Assembly: GCF_022229005.1 (NCBI RefSeq)
Contig: NZ_JAKKFD010000009.1
Location: 62,001 to 126,000 of the forward strand
Source of the DNA: Micromonospora trifolii
GTDB lineage: Bacteria > Actinomycetota > Actinomycetes > Mycobacteriales > Micromonosporaceae
Length of the DNA: 64,000 nucleotides
Reading direction: 5' to 3'
In this document: piece after piece, positions 1-6,722 of the stretch
Position numbering within the stretch: position 1 is the first letter of the stretch
How the letters are laid out: every line of letters begins with the position of its first letter
Position numbers and translations under genes: made by a program
Notes under the pieces: generated by a model
Databases searched by the model: none
The model's input: only the letters and a program-made list of their open reading frames with translations
Told to the model about the DNA's origin: nothing

Positions 1-874
1 CGACCCGCGACCTGGGCGCCACCGGCCCGACGGGACCGATCGGAACGAGGATCGCCCCAACCCTTGGCACGTCCAGGGCGACGATCTCCGCCGAGGGCAC
101 CGGCGCGCCAGGACCTGACGCGCCGGGCCCCAGAGCGCCCGGGCCGAGCGTCACGAACACCACTGCAGCGACGGCGGCAGCGCCGAGCGCCCGCCGGTCG
201 GGGCGTACCGCGGTCAGCGGTGCGTCGTCGGGGTCCACCAACAGAAGGGGCGCAGGCGGGTCGGCTCGGTGCGCGGCCAGCAGCTCGTCGACCTGCGCGA
301 TGACGGCGGCACGATCGCCAGCAGCCGCGAGTGTGAGGTAGAAGCGGAAGTTCACCGAGGCATTCGCCGGGACCAGCAGCCCTTGGAGTCGGCCCCGGTC
401 GGGCAGCAGGGTGACCGGCACGTCGGGGTGGTGGGCGGGGCCGACCAGGTCCGCGTACCGCCACTCGCGGCGGTGTTCACGGCCACCGAAGGCCACCCGC
501 TGGCTGGTCACGACGGCCATCCCGATGTCGACGACACGCAGGCCCGCCGGCAGCGCCTCGCCCGAAGCCTCGGCGAAGGAACAGAAGCCGCCCGGCCTGG
601 GCAGCCCGGGGATGTGCCGCGCCTCGGCCTCGACAAGCTGGGCGACGGGGAGGACGCGGAAGACGAGTTCGTCGTCGTCGAGGTCCACCGGTAGGCCGGT
701 GCGGGGCTGCGTACACCCGAGGAAGCTGGCGGCTTCGATGCGGAGCCGGGCCAGGTGGTCGTCGCGGCGCCGCCACGCGTCGGTGGCGTCGCGGTACGCG
801 CGCTGCCGGCGCTCGTTCTCGCGCTCGGCCCAGGCGATCCGCCAGGGGGCGCAGGACACAGAGGTCACTGTCAC
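1..874 (-). CDS. Membrane protein with PH-like N-terminal region (3' end outside window)
   Basis: The reading frame is open from about 874 to the window edge, so the C-terminus is missing. The product has a conserved N-terminal block (WRIAWAERENERRQRAYRD, then DAWRRRDDHLARLR), a beta-rich PH-like region ending near VNFRFYLTLA, a predicted membrane helix and a Gly/Pro-rich linker at the edge. It is clearly a paralogue of the protein at 6723-7874, which shares WRRRDD, AQLVE, ITSRR/VTSQR-type blocks and NFRF/DFRF in the same order. GTG at 874 or 868 are the possible starts; neither has a clear ribosome binding site. The function is unknown. The complete paralogue ends in a cysteine-rich DUF3761-like tail, and whether this one does too cannot be seen. 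Confidence 0.75.
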   Translation of the reverse strand, partial: MTVTSVSCAPWRIAWAERENERRQRAYRDATDAWRRRDDHLARLRIEAASFLGCTQPRTGLPVDLDDDELVFRVLPVAQLVEAEARHIPGLPRPGGFCSFAEASGEALPAGLRVVDIGMAVVTSQRVAFGGREHRREWRYADLVGPAHHPDVPVTLLPDRGRLQGLLVPANASVNFRFYLTLAAAGDRAAVIAQVDELLAAHRADPPAPLLLVDPDDAPLTAVRPDRRALGAAAVAAVVFVTLGPGALGPGASGPGAPVPSAEIVALDVPRVGAILVPIGPVGPVAPRSRV

Positions 875-1021
875 ACGCGGTACAACCGCTCACGTACGTG
901 ACAGGCAACGCGACCAGGATCGATGCATCCCGTTGCGCCCGAAAGGAGAGTATTGACGGACACCAGAGTCGGTGCGGTGAAGCTAGCCTGCCCAGGACCC
1001 CGGCGGGCGAGGAGCTTCCTG

Positions 1022-1729
1022 ATGCTTGATGACATGGGTGTGCTGCGGGACGCGGTACGCGACTATCGCCTCGCGGCGACGGCTGCCGGTCTCGACTGGC
1101 CCGACCTAGGCGAGTTGCCGACCGGGCAACCGCCGGACGTGGTCCACCGGATCTTCGGTGTGGACCACATCGCACAGCAGCTGACCTGGTTGCAGTCGCA
1201 GCGCTGGCCCGAGCGGCGGTTGCTGCCCAACGGCGGATGGCTGATGTCCTGGCCGGAAGGCCCGGACGCGCTGGACGATCTGGGGCTGGCGATCGGCACG
1301 CCGTTCCCCTGGCGGCAGCAACTGCCGCTGTTCCATTTCGAGTACGCCATCTTCACCTTCGTCCTGGCTAGCGAGCACGAGGGTGAGATCTGGCGCTACG
1401 AGATCTCGCCCGACGCGTGGGACTCGGTGCGTGCCGCCACCAGCCTGGCCACTCTGTTCGACCAGTGGACCCAGGGCATCGCCGCCGGTCTGATCGTCTA
1501 CGAGGGCGAGTACAACAAGTGGCTCCAGATCGAGGACGCGGACAGCGTGAACCGCGTTTCCGGCCTGGATCCGCTGGCCTTCCCGATCGCCCCGGTGGAG
1601 GAGACGCTGCTGCGGGCGCGGCAGCGCGAATGCGGGGTGAACATGTCCGTCGTCGAGGACGGCTTCGAACACAACGAGCAGTTGCTCGATGCCATCGACG
1701 CCGCCAAGGCGTCACTCGGCAGCGCGTAG
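1022..1729 (+). CDS. Conserved hypothetical protein, possibly SUKH/SMI1-like
   Basis: This encodes a 235-residue soluble protein. I chose ATG 1022 because GAGGAG lies 8 bases upstream; an upstream in-frame ATG at 923 has no such signal. The protein is acidic and rich in Trp, without membrane segments or a signal peptide. A central stretch around HFEYAIFTFVLASEHEGEIWR, followed by YEISPDAWDSV, resembles actinobacterial proteins of the SUKH/SMI1 superfamily, many of which are immunity proteins for contact-dependent toxins. That assignment is tentative and no toxin gene is adjacent. It converges on the epoxide hydrolase gene with a 71-base gap. Confidence 0.6.
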   Translation: MLDDMGVLRDAVRDYRLAATAAGLDWPDLGELPTGQPPDVVHRIFGVDHIAQQLTWLQSQRWPERRLLPNGGWLMSWPEGPDALDDLGLAIGTPFPWRQQLPLFHFEYAIFTFVLASEHEGEIWRYEISPDAWDSVRAATSLATLFDQWTQGIAAGLIVYEGEYNKWLQIEDADSVNRVSGLDPLAFPIAPVEETLLRARQRECGVNMSVVEDGFEHNEQLLDAIDAAKASLGSA

Positions 1730-1800
1730 CCCGGCGCCGGCGGCCGCTCCGGTGAGACCAGAGCAGCCGCCAGGCAAACAGGGAAGGCGAACTAGAGCAA

Positions 1801-2937
1801 CTACGAGCGCAGCGAGGTGAAGAACTCCCTCAGCTCACCGGCGAGCAGATCCGGCTCCTCCAGCGGCATGAAGTGCCCGCCCCGGCCCGGCTCGCGCCAG
1901 TGCCGGATGTCGGTGCAGGCCCGCTCGGCGATCGAGCGGGGGAAGTTGATCTGCGAGGGTTCGGTGCTCACCGTGAACGCGGCGGGCACGGTGATCATTG
2001 GTCGTGGGGTGTTGTGGTCGAAGTCGGCGTACTGCCGGAACGACGAGCCGATCGTGCCCGTCACCCAGTACAGCGTGATGATGGTGAGCAGGGTGTCCCG
2101 GTCGATGCTGTTCGCCAGGTCACCGTGGTTGTCGCTCCAGTCCCGGTACTTGTCGACGAGCCACGCGGCCAGCCCGGCGGGTGAGTCGGCGAGCGCCGCG
2201 GCGAGGGTGTCCGGGCGGGTGCCCATGATGGCGCTGTAGCCGCCGTCGGTCTCGTCGTACGCGGCTTCGGCGTCGAGGTACGCCTGCTCGGCCGGCGACA
2301 GCGGGCGGGCGTCGAAGCTGGCCGGGAACGGCGGATGGATCATGTGGATGCCGGCCACCTGCTCCGGGTACAGGGCACCGAGCCAGCCGGTGACCACTCC
2401 CCCGACGTCGCCGCCGAAGGCGCCGTAGCGCTCGTAGCCCAGCACGTCGGTCATCAGCTCGTGCAGCGTCCGCGCCAGCAGCGCCCGGGTCACCGGCTCG
2501 TTCGGCGCCTCCGAGAAGCCGAAGCCGGGCAGTGAGGGCACCACCACGTCGAACGCGCCGCCGGGCCGGTCGGGATCGGTCAGCCGGTCGACCAGCGGCA
2601 GCATCTCGACGAAGCTGCTGGGCCAGCCGTGGCTGAGCAGCAACGGCAACGGCGCGGGTGCACCGGCCGGGCGTGCGGCCCGGACGTGCAGGAAGTGCAG
2701 CTTCCGGCCGCCGACGAGGGCCAGGTGCTGGGGGTACGCGTTGAGCCCGGCTTCACGAGCCCGCCAGTCGAACCCGCCCTGCCAGTAGGACACCAGGCCC
2801 CGCAGATAGTCGGGATCGACGCCGCCCTGCCACGGCCGGTTGCCGCTGCGGTCGGTGAATCGGGTACGGGCCAGTCGGGCCCGCAGGTCGTCGAGAACCG
2901 CATCGGGTACGTCGATGCGGAAGGAAGAGAAAGACAT
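1801..2937 (-). CDS. Epoxide hydrolase family protein (alpha/beta hydrolase)
   Basis: The product (378 residues) has the N-terminal cap segment typical of microsomal-type epoxide hydrolases (residues 1-95) followed by an alpha/beta-hydrolase domain. HGWP (103-106) forms the oxyanion-hole motif. GGDVGG carries the predicted nucleophile Asp177, which in this family attacks the epoxide before water releases the diol. GRGGHF near the end supplies the general base His355. The ATG has GGAGG five bases upstream. A short leader ORF and a hairpin that would pair with this ribosome binding site lie just upstream and suggest translational control. The natural substrate cannot be inferred. Confidence 0.88.
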   Translation of the reverse strand: MSFSSFRIDVPDAVLDDLRARLARTRFTDRSGNRPWQGGVDPDYLRGLVSYWQGGFDWRAREAGLNAYPQHLALVGGRKLHFLHVRAARPAGAPAPLPLLLSHGWPSSFVEMLPLVDRLTDPDRPGGAFDVVVPSLPGFGFSEAPNEPVTRALLARTLHELMTDVLGYERYGAFGGDVGGVVTGWLGALYPEQVAGIHMIHPPFPASFDARPLSPAEQAYLDAEAAYDETDGGYSAIMGTRPDTLAAALADSPAGLAAWLVDKYRDWSDNHGDLANSIDRDTLLTIITLYWVTGTIGSSFRQYADFDHNTPRPMITVPAAFTVSTEPSQINFPRSIAERACTDIRHWREPGRGGHFMPLEEPDLLAGELREFFTSLRS

Positions 2938-2941
2938 TTGT

Positions 2942-2957
2942 CCTCCGAGAAAGGAGG
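2942..2957 (-). promoter_or_regulatory. Hairpin sequestering the ribosome binding site of the epoxide hydrolase
   Basis: On the minus strand CCTCC, a 6-base loop and GGAGG form a small stem; the GGAGG is the ribosome binding site of the gene starting at 2937. CTCC of the same arm could instead pair with GGAG about 5 bases further upstream, giving two mutually exclusive hairpins. Together with the leader ORF at 2978-3031 this resembles translational attenuation. The stems are short (4-5 bp), so in GC-rich DNA they could be coincidence. Confidence 0.35.
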
Positions 2958-2977
2958 GCGCTCCCCGACGTGAGAGG

Positions 2978-3031
2978 TCAGCTGAGGGGGACGGCCGAGA
3001 AGAGCGCCCAGGAATGATGATGGGTGTTCAC
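2978..3031 (-). CDS. Possible 17-residue leader peptide
   Basis: A GTG-started ORF encoding MNTHHHSWALFSAVPLS ends in TGA 41 bases before the epoxide hydrolase start. It is preceded by a very strong GAGGAGGAGG ribosome binding site 8 bases upstream of the GTG, stronger than that of most genes in this window. Three consecutive His codons followed by Trp are the sort of run at which a ribosome could stall. I know of no characterised leader with this sequence. The position, strong ribosome binding site and downstream alternative hairpins are what support it; expression is unproven. Confidence 0.45.
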   Translation of the reverse strand: MNTHHHSWALFSAVPLS

Positions 3032-3068
3032 CGGGCTCACCTCCTCCTCGTGGCTGACGAAGATCATC

Positions 3069-3533
3069 CTACCCGTTCACCGGCTCGGTCAGGAAGTCGA
3101 TGATGAGGCGGTTGCACAGGTCGGGCTGGTCGGCGACGGTCAGCGTGGGTTCCTCGCGGTGCATGCGGTCCAGCTTGTCCTTGACGATCGGGAACTGCTG
3201 CGGCCCGTCCGGGGACACCTCGCCGTGGTACTGCACGAAGAACTCGACGGTTTCCTCGTCCAAGTCGATGGCGCCGTCGATCCAGCCGTCGTGGTGGAAC
3301 ACGCCGGCGGCGAGCACCAGCCGGCGGACCAGGTCGGGGCGGCGCAGTGCCACCAGCAGCGCGACCGGAGTGCCGTCGCTGTGCCCGACCAGGTACGCCG
3401 GCTCGCCGACCACCCGCTCCAGGAAGGCGATGGTGTCCTGAGCCATCAGCTCGTAGCTGATCGGGCCGTCGACGTCGGGGGTGCGTCCGTGCCCACGGCG
3501 GTCCGCCCGGATGTGATGACTGTGAGGCATCAA
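3069..3533 (-). pseudogene. Decayed alpha/beta hydrolase
   Basis: The 154-codon frame retains the middle of an alpha/beta hydrolase: RADRRGHGRTPD and the nucleophile elbow GHSDG. The first strands and oxyanion loop (about 50 residues in relatives) are absent, because the frame begins abruptly at HHIRADRRGHG. Near the end TLTVADQ runs straight into PDLCNRLIIDFL; the stretch that normally carries the catalytic Asp and His is missing, apparently by an internal deletion. The nominal TTG/ATG start lies inside the tandem operator at 3514-3551 and has no ribosome binding site. I therefore read this as a remnant joined by deletion to its own upstream region. It could still make a fragment. Confidence 0.65.
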
Positions 3534-3551
3534 TATGCCGCAGAGGCATCA
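3514..3551. promoter_or_regulatory. Two abutting 19-bp operator-like boxes
   Basis: TGATGACTGTGAGGCATCA (3514-3532) is followed without a gap by a second 19-bp unit (3533-3551) ending AGAGGCATCA. Each unit fits TGATG-N9-CATCA, with ATATG replacing TGATG in the second. The same arrangement, two exactly adjacent 19-bp units, is present at 9930-9967, where the matched unit shares TGATG-N-CTGTGA-NN-CATCA. A dimeric regulator binding twice in tandem is the simplest reading. The regulator is not identified. Confidence 0.55.
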
Positions 3552-3575
3552 CACCTGTCCGACACTGTCGCGCGC

Positions 3576-3611
3576 CGTGCCGCCGCACCGGCAGATCTGG
3601 GCGGCGGCACG
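3576..3611 (-). terminator. Stem-loop after the DGPF-protein gene
   Basis: An 11-bp perfect stem (CGTGCCGCCGC with its complement) and a 14-base loop lie just downstream of the stop at 3624. There is no T-run, as is common for actinobacterial terminators. It probably ends the sigma-factor operon that runs leftward. Confidence 0.5.
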
Positions 3612-3623
3612 CGAGCGGTCGGG

Positions 3624-4004
3624 TCAGGCCGGTTGGCCGGGCTCGGGCGCCTCGTAGACCCGACGGATGTCGACCTCCACCTCACCGATCGTCTCGGCGA
3701 AGACGTCGGCGAACCGTCGCCCCCACTCCAGGGCCTCCTCGTGGGAGCGCACGTCCACCAACGCGAACCCGGCGATCAGCTCCTTGGTCTCGGTGAACGG
3801 CCCGTCGGTGACAGTGGTCTTACCGCCGCTCACGGTGATCCGGGTGGCGTCGGTGGCGGTCGGGCAGAGCCCTTCGGCGGCGACCAGGATTCCGGACTGC
3901 GCGACCTCCTTCATGAAGGCCTCCATCCGGGCGACGAACTCCGCGCTCGGGTTGAATGCCTCCGGCAGGGTCTCGTCGAGCTTGTGCATCATCATGTAGC
4001 GCAT
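3624..4004 (-). CDS. YCII-related DGPF-domain protein
   Basis: This 126-residue protein has the ferredoxin-like YCII fold signature, starting MRYMMMHK and containing DGPF at residues 67-70 followed by TETKELI. DGPF proteins are the characteristic genomic partners of ECF42 sigma factors, and one such sigma factor is encoded upstream on the same strand. The gene follows the DUF998 gene by 32 bases, has AAGGAC before its ATG, and is followed by a stem-loop. The biochemical role of DGPF proteins is unknown; stress or antibiotic-related roles have been proposed for the family. Confidence 0.85.
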   Translation of the reverse strand: MRYMMMHKLDETLPEAFNPSAEFVARMEAFMKEVAQSGILVAAEGLCPTATDATRITVSGGKTTVTDGPFTETKELIAGFALVDVRSHEEALEWGRRFADVFAETIGEVEVDIRRVYEAPEPGQPA

Positions 4005-4036
4005 CGGTCGGTCCTTCCGTTGTCGAATAACAGTGG

Positions 4037-4705
4037 TCAGTTGGCGAGTTGCCGGCCGCAGAGTGTGGTCAGCCAGCCGAAGACGACGACGCAGGCAAGT
4101 GCCATCCGGACGCTGAGGTTGTCCTGGTCGGGCCAGGCCAGGATCGCGACGACAGCCAGCGCGCTACCGACGGAGAATGCCGCCCAACCACGCTGTCCGG
4201 CCCGCCACCCGGCGCGGGCGAAGACCAGGCAGGCGATGGGTAGCGAGCCGAAAGCGAGCGCCGCGCCCACGCCATGGCCGACGGCGTGCCAGCTCACGGT
4301 GTCGGGCGTGCCCTCCGGCGCGCCGGCCGGCCAGCCCATGCTGGGGTCGGAGACCAGCACCCCACCGATGATCAGGCCGAGGCCGTGCACGGCGATCAAC
4401 GCCGGCCCCCACGTTCCCCCCGGCTCGCCGCGCAGCACCCGGCGCAACCCGACCGCGCCGGCCAGGGCGAGCAGCCCGGTCAGCACGAAGTTGGCGATCT
4501 GGATCCAGCCCAGATCACCCAGCGCCAGCAGGCTGAGCGGCTGCCGGCTCAGGTCGAACCCGTCGCGGGTGAGCACCTGAGCGGCGGCCACCACCACGAA
4601 GAGCGGGCCGGCTACGACTCCGCCGGCCAGCAGCGCCCTGGTCGTCGTACGCCGGGAGTCGACGCCCGCCACTGGGGATCCTGCGCTCATCACGTCCGTC
4701 GTCAT
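4037..4705 (-). CDS. DUF998 membrane protein
   Basis: The product (222 residues) is an integral membrane protein with about six hydrophobic helices, beginning after an N-terminal RRTTTRALLAGG segment. Motifs such as DLSRQPLSLLALGDLGWIQIANFVLTG and WHAVGHGVGAA fit the DUF998 family. ATG 4705 is preceded by AAGGAG at good spacing, whereas the open frame extends further upstream without such a signal. It sits between the ECF42 sigma gene and the DGPF gene, and an ECF42-like promoter candidate lies about 70 bases upstream, so it is a probable target of that sigma factor. No activity is known. Confidence 0.82.
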   Translation of the reverse strand: MTTDVMSAGSPVAGVDSRRTTTRALLAGGVVAGPLFVVVAAAQVLTRDGFDLSRQPLSLLALGDLGWIQIANFVLTGLLALAGAVGLRRVLRGEPGGTWGPALIAVHGLGLIIGGVLVSDPSMGWPAGAPEGTPDTVSWHAVGHGVGAALAFGSLPIACLVFARAGWRAGQRGWAAFSVGSALAVVAILAWPDQDNLSVRMALACVVVFGWLTTLCGRQLAN

Positions 4706-4774
4706 GTCGATCTCCTTGTCTCTGCCGGCCGTTCGCCGGTCCGCGCGTGCCGGTTCGAGCCGGCTCCCACTGAC

Positions 4775-4803
4775 GCGTCGAGCGACCGGCGCGGGATACG
4801 ACA
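4775..4803 (-). promoter_or_regulatory. Candidate ECF42-type promoter
   Basis: TGTCGT (4803-4798) and CGACGC (4780-4775) are separated by 17 bases on the minus strand, about 70 bases upstream of the DUF998 start. They resemble the TGTCGA / CGA-containing elements I recall for ECF42 sigma factors. The match is one base off in the -35 box, and in GC-rich DNA this is suggestive only. Confidence 0.35.
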
Positions 4804-4820
4804 TGACGTTCGGAAAATTT

Positions 4821-6095
4821 TCAGCCGGTTGGCGCGACGCCGCGGGCGCAGTCGGCGGCACGGGCGCGGAGCAGCGCGCGTTCGCGTTCGTTGCCGGTCA
4901 GCTCGGCGGCCCGTTCGAACTCGGCGCACGCCTGGTCGTAGCGGCCCAGCTTCGCCAGCAGGTCGCCGAGGACGCTGGGCAGCAGGTGGTAGCCGGCCAG
5001 CGCCGGCTCGTCGACCAGCGCCTGGGCCAGTTCCAGTCCGGCGGCCGGGCCGTCGGCGAAGGAGACCGCGACGGCCCGGTTCAGCTCCACGACCGGCGAC
5101 GGTACGACTCGGGCCAGCTCCGCGTAGCCGGCCGCGATCCGCGCCCAGTCCGTCTCCTGCGGGGTACGCGCCCGAGCGTGACAGGCCGCGATCTCCGCCT
5201 GGAGGGTGTACGGGCCGGGTGCGCCCTCGGCGGCTCGGGCCCGGTCGAGGGCGGCCAGACCCCGACGGATCAGTATCCGGTCCCAGCGCTCCCGGTCCTG
5301 GTCCATGAGCAGGATCGGCTCCCCGGTGGGGCCGACCCGCGCGGCGGTGCGGGAGGCCTGGATCTCCAGCAACGCGGCGAGCCCATGCACCTCCGGTTCG
5401 TCCGGCATCAGCCCCTGCAGGACGCGGGCCAGGCGTAGCGCATCCGCGCAGAGGGCAGGGCGCATCCAGTCGCCTCCGGCGGTCGCCGAGTAGCCCTCGT
5501 TGAAGATGAGGTAGATCACCTCCAGCACCGACGCGAGCCGTTCGCCGCGCTCGGCGGCGCCGGGCACCTCGAATGGCACCTTCGCCTCGGCGAGGGTCTT
5601 CTTGGCTCTGGTGATCCGCTGCGCGACGGTCGTCTCGGGCACCAAAAAGGCCCGCGCGATCTCCTCGGTCTTCAGACCGCCGAGCATGCGTAGCGTCAGC
5701 GCCGCCCGTGCCTGCGGCGACAACACCGGGTGGCAGGCGGTGAAGACCAGCCGCAGCAGGTCGTCGTCGATCCTCTCCTCGAAGGCGGCGTCGAAGTCGG
5801 GGGTGAACTGCTGGTCGCCGAGGTCGCGCCCGAGATCGGCGACCCGGCGTTCCAGCAGATTCCGGCGGCGCAACGCGTCGATCGCCCGCCGCTTGCCGAC
5901 AGTGGTCAGCCAGGCGCCCGGGTTGGCCGGCACGCCGTCGCGCGGCCACTGTTCCAGTGCGGCCACCAGAGCGTCCTGAGCCAACTCCTCGGCCCAGCCG
6001 ATGTCACGCACCAGGCTGGCCAGCGCCGCGATCACCCGTCCGGCCTCGATCCGCCAGACCGCCTCGACCGTGCGGTGCACCTGCTCGTCCCCCAT
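4821..6095 (-). CDS. ECF sigma factor of the ECF42 group
   Basis: The 424-residue product is twice the size of a normal ECF sigma factor. Residues about 8-80 are sigma region 2 (DIGWAEELAQDALVAALEQW, NPGAWLTTVGKRRAIDALRRR), and about 115-170 are region 4 (LTLRMLGGLKTEEIARAFLVPETTVAQRITRAKK). The rest is the long C-terminal extension of the ECF42 group, including IYLIFNEGYSATAGGDWMRP and TPR-like repeats ending in NERERALLRAR. ECF42 members usually lack an anti-sigma factor, depend on this extension, and are linked to DGPF genes, as here. It heads the leftward cluster sigma, DUF998, DGPF. Its own activating signal is unknown. Confidence 0.9.
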   Translation of the reverse strand: MGDEQVHRTVEAVWRIEAGRVIAALASLVRDIGWAEELAQDALVAALEQWPRDGVPANPGAWLTTVGKRRAIDALRRRNLLERRVADLGRDLGDQQFTPDFDAAFEERIDDDLLRLVFTACHPVLSPQARAALTLRMLGGLKTEEIARAFLVPETTVAQRITRAKKTLAEAKVPFEVPGAAERGERLASVLEVIYLIFNEGYSATAGGDWMRPALCADALRLARVLQGLMPDEPEVHGLAALLEIQASRTAARVGPTGEPILLMDQDRERWDRILIRRGLAALDRARAAEGAPGPYTLQAEIAACHARARTPQETDWARIAAGYAELARVVPSPVVELNRAVAVSFADGPAAGLELAQALVDEPALAGYHLLPSVLGDLLAKLGRYDQACAEFERAAELTGNERERALLRARAADCARGVAPTG

Positions 6096-6143
6096 GACCG
6101 CCCATCACAGCAGGCTGGTCCCGTTGGGACAAGGAAGGCCGCG

Positions 6144-6677
6144 TCAGCCGGCTCGCCGACGGTACGGCTGCGGGCCGTGGGTCGGAAACCGCGACTGGGT
6201 ACGCGGTGGGTACGCCTCGCAGTGCTCGGCCCAGTGCTCGGCGGCGGTGGCGAGGGCGTCCGCGGAGATGGTGAGGATCAGCGGGTAGATCGCTGTGGAC
6301 GGGCGGCGCATCCACGGTGGCAGCGACTCGGCGGAGAACTCCACGATCAGCTCCAGCCGGCGGCGGCGCAGCACCCGGCTGCGCAGGGCCAGGTTGGGTT
6401 CGGTGAAGCGCACCATCGCCGGTGGCGCGCTCAGCCCGAGGGCGGCGGTGGCCTGCCCGTGCAGCCAGCCGCCGAGCGCGCGGGCCTCCTCGACCATGAG
6501 GCTCGGGTAGTGGTGTGACCAGGTCTGGCCGTCGGCGGTGCGGGCGTCCACCTCGATGAGCAGCCAGTCGTGCCAGCCGGGCGTGGCCCCGTCGGGGTCG
6601 TCGGGCGGGTCGATGCCAGGCTGGTAGCCGACGGGGCGTACCCGCACCCGAGCGCCATCGTCAGACCGGATCTCCAC
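6144..6677 (-). CDS. Conserved hypothetical protein, possibly WapI-like
   Basis: The product (177 residues) has no signal peptide or membrane helix. It contains HDWLLIEVDARTADGQTWSH and FTEPNLALRSRVLRRRRLEL, an arrangement seen in WapI-family putative immunity proteins and related actinobacterial hypotheticals. I treat that as a weak similarity rather than a function. It ends 48 bases before the sigma gene start and lies just downstream of the DUF3761-like protein gene on the same strand. An ATG start is used. Confidence 0.6.
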   Translation of the reverse strand: MEIRSDDGARVRVRPVGYQPGIDPPDDPDGATPGWHDWLLIEVDARTADGQTWSHHYPSLMVEEARALGGWLHGQATAALGLSAPPAMVRFTEPNLALRSRVLRRRRLELIVEFSAESLPPWMRRPSTAIYPLILTISADALATAAEHWAEHCEAYPPRTQSRFPTHGPQPYRRRAG

Positions 6678-6722
6678 TCGATCATTCTGGCCGAGTGAAG
6701 CGGACTTCAGCCCCCGAATCGG

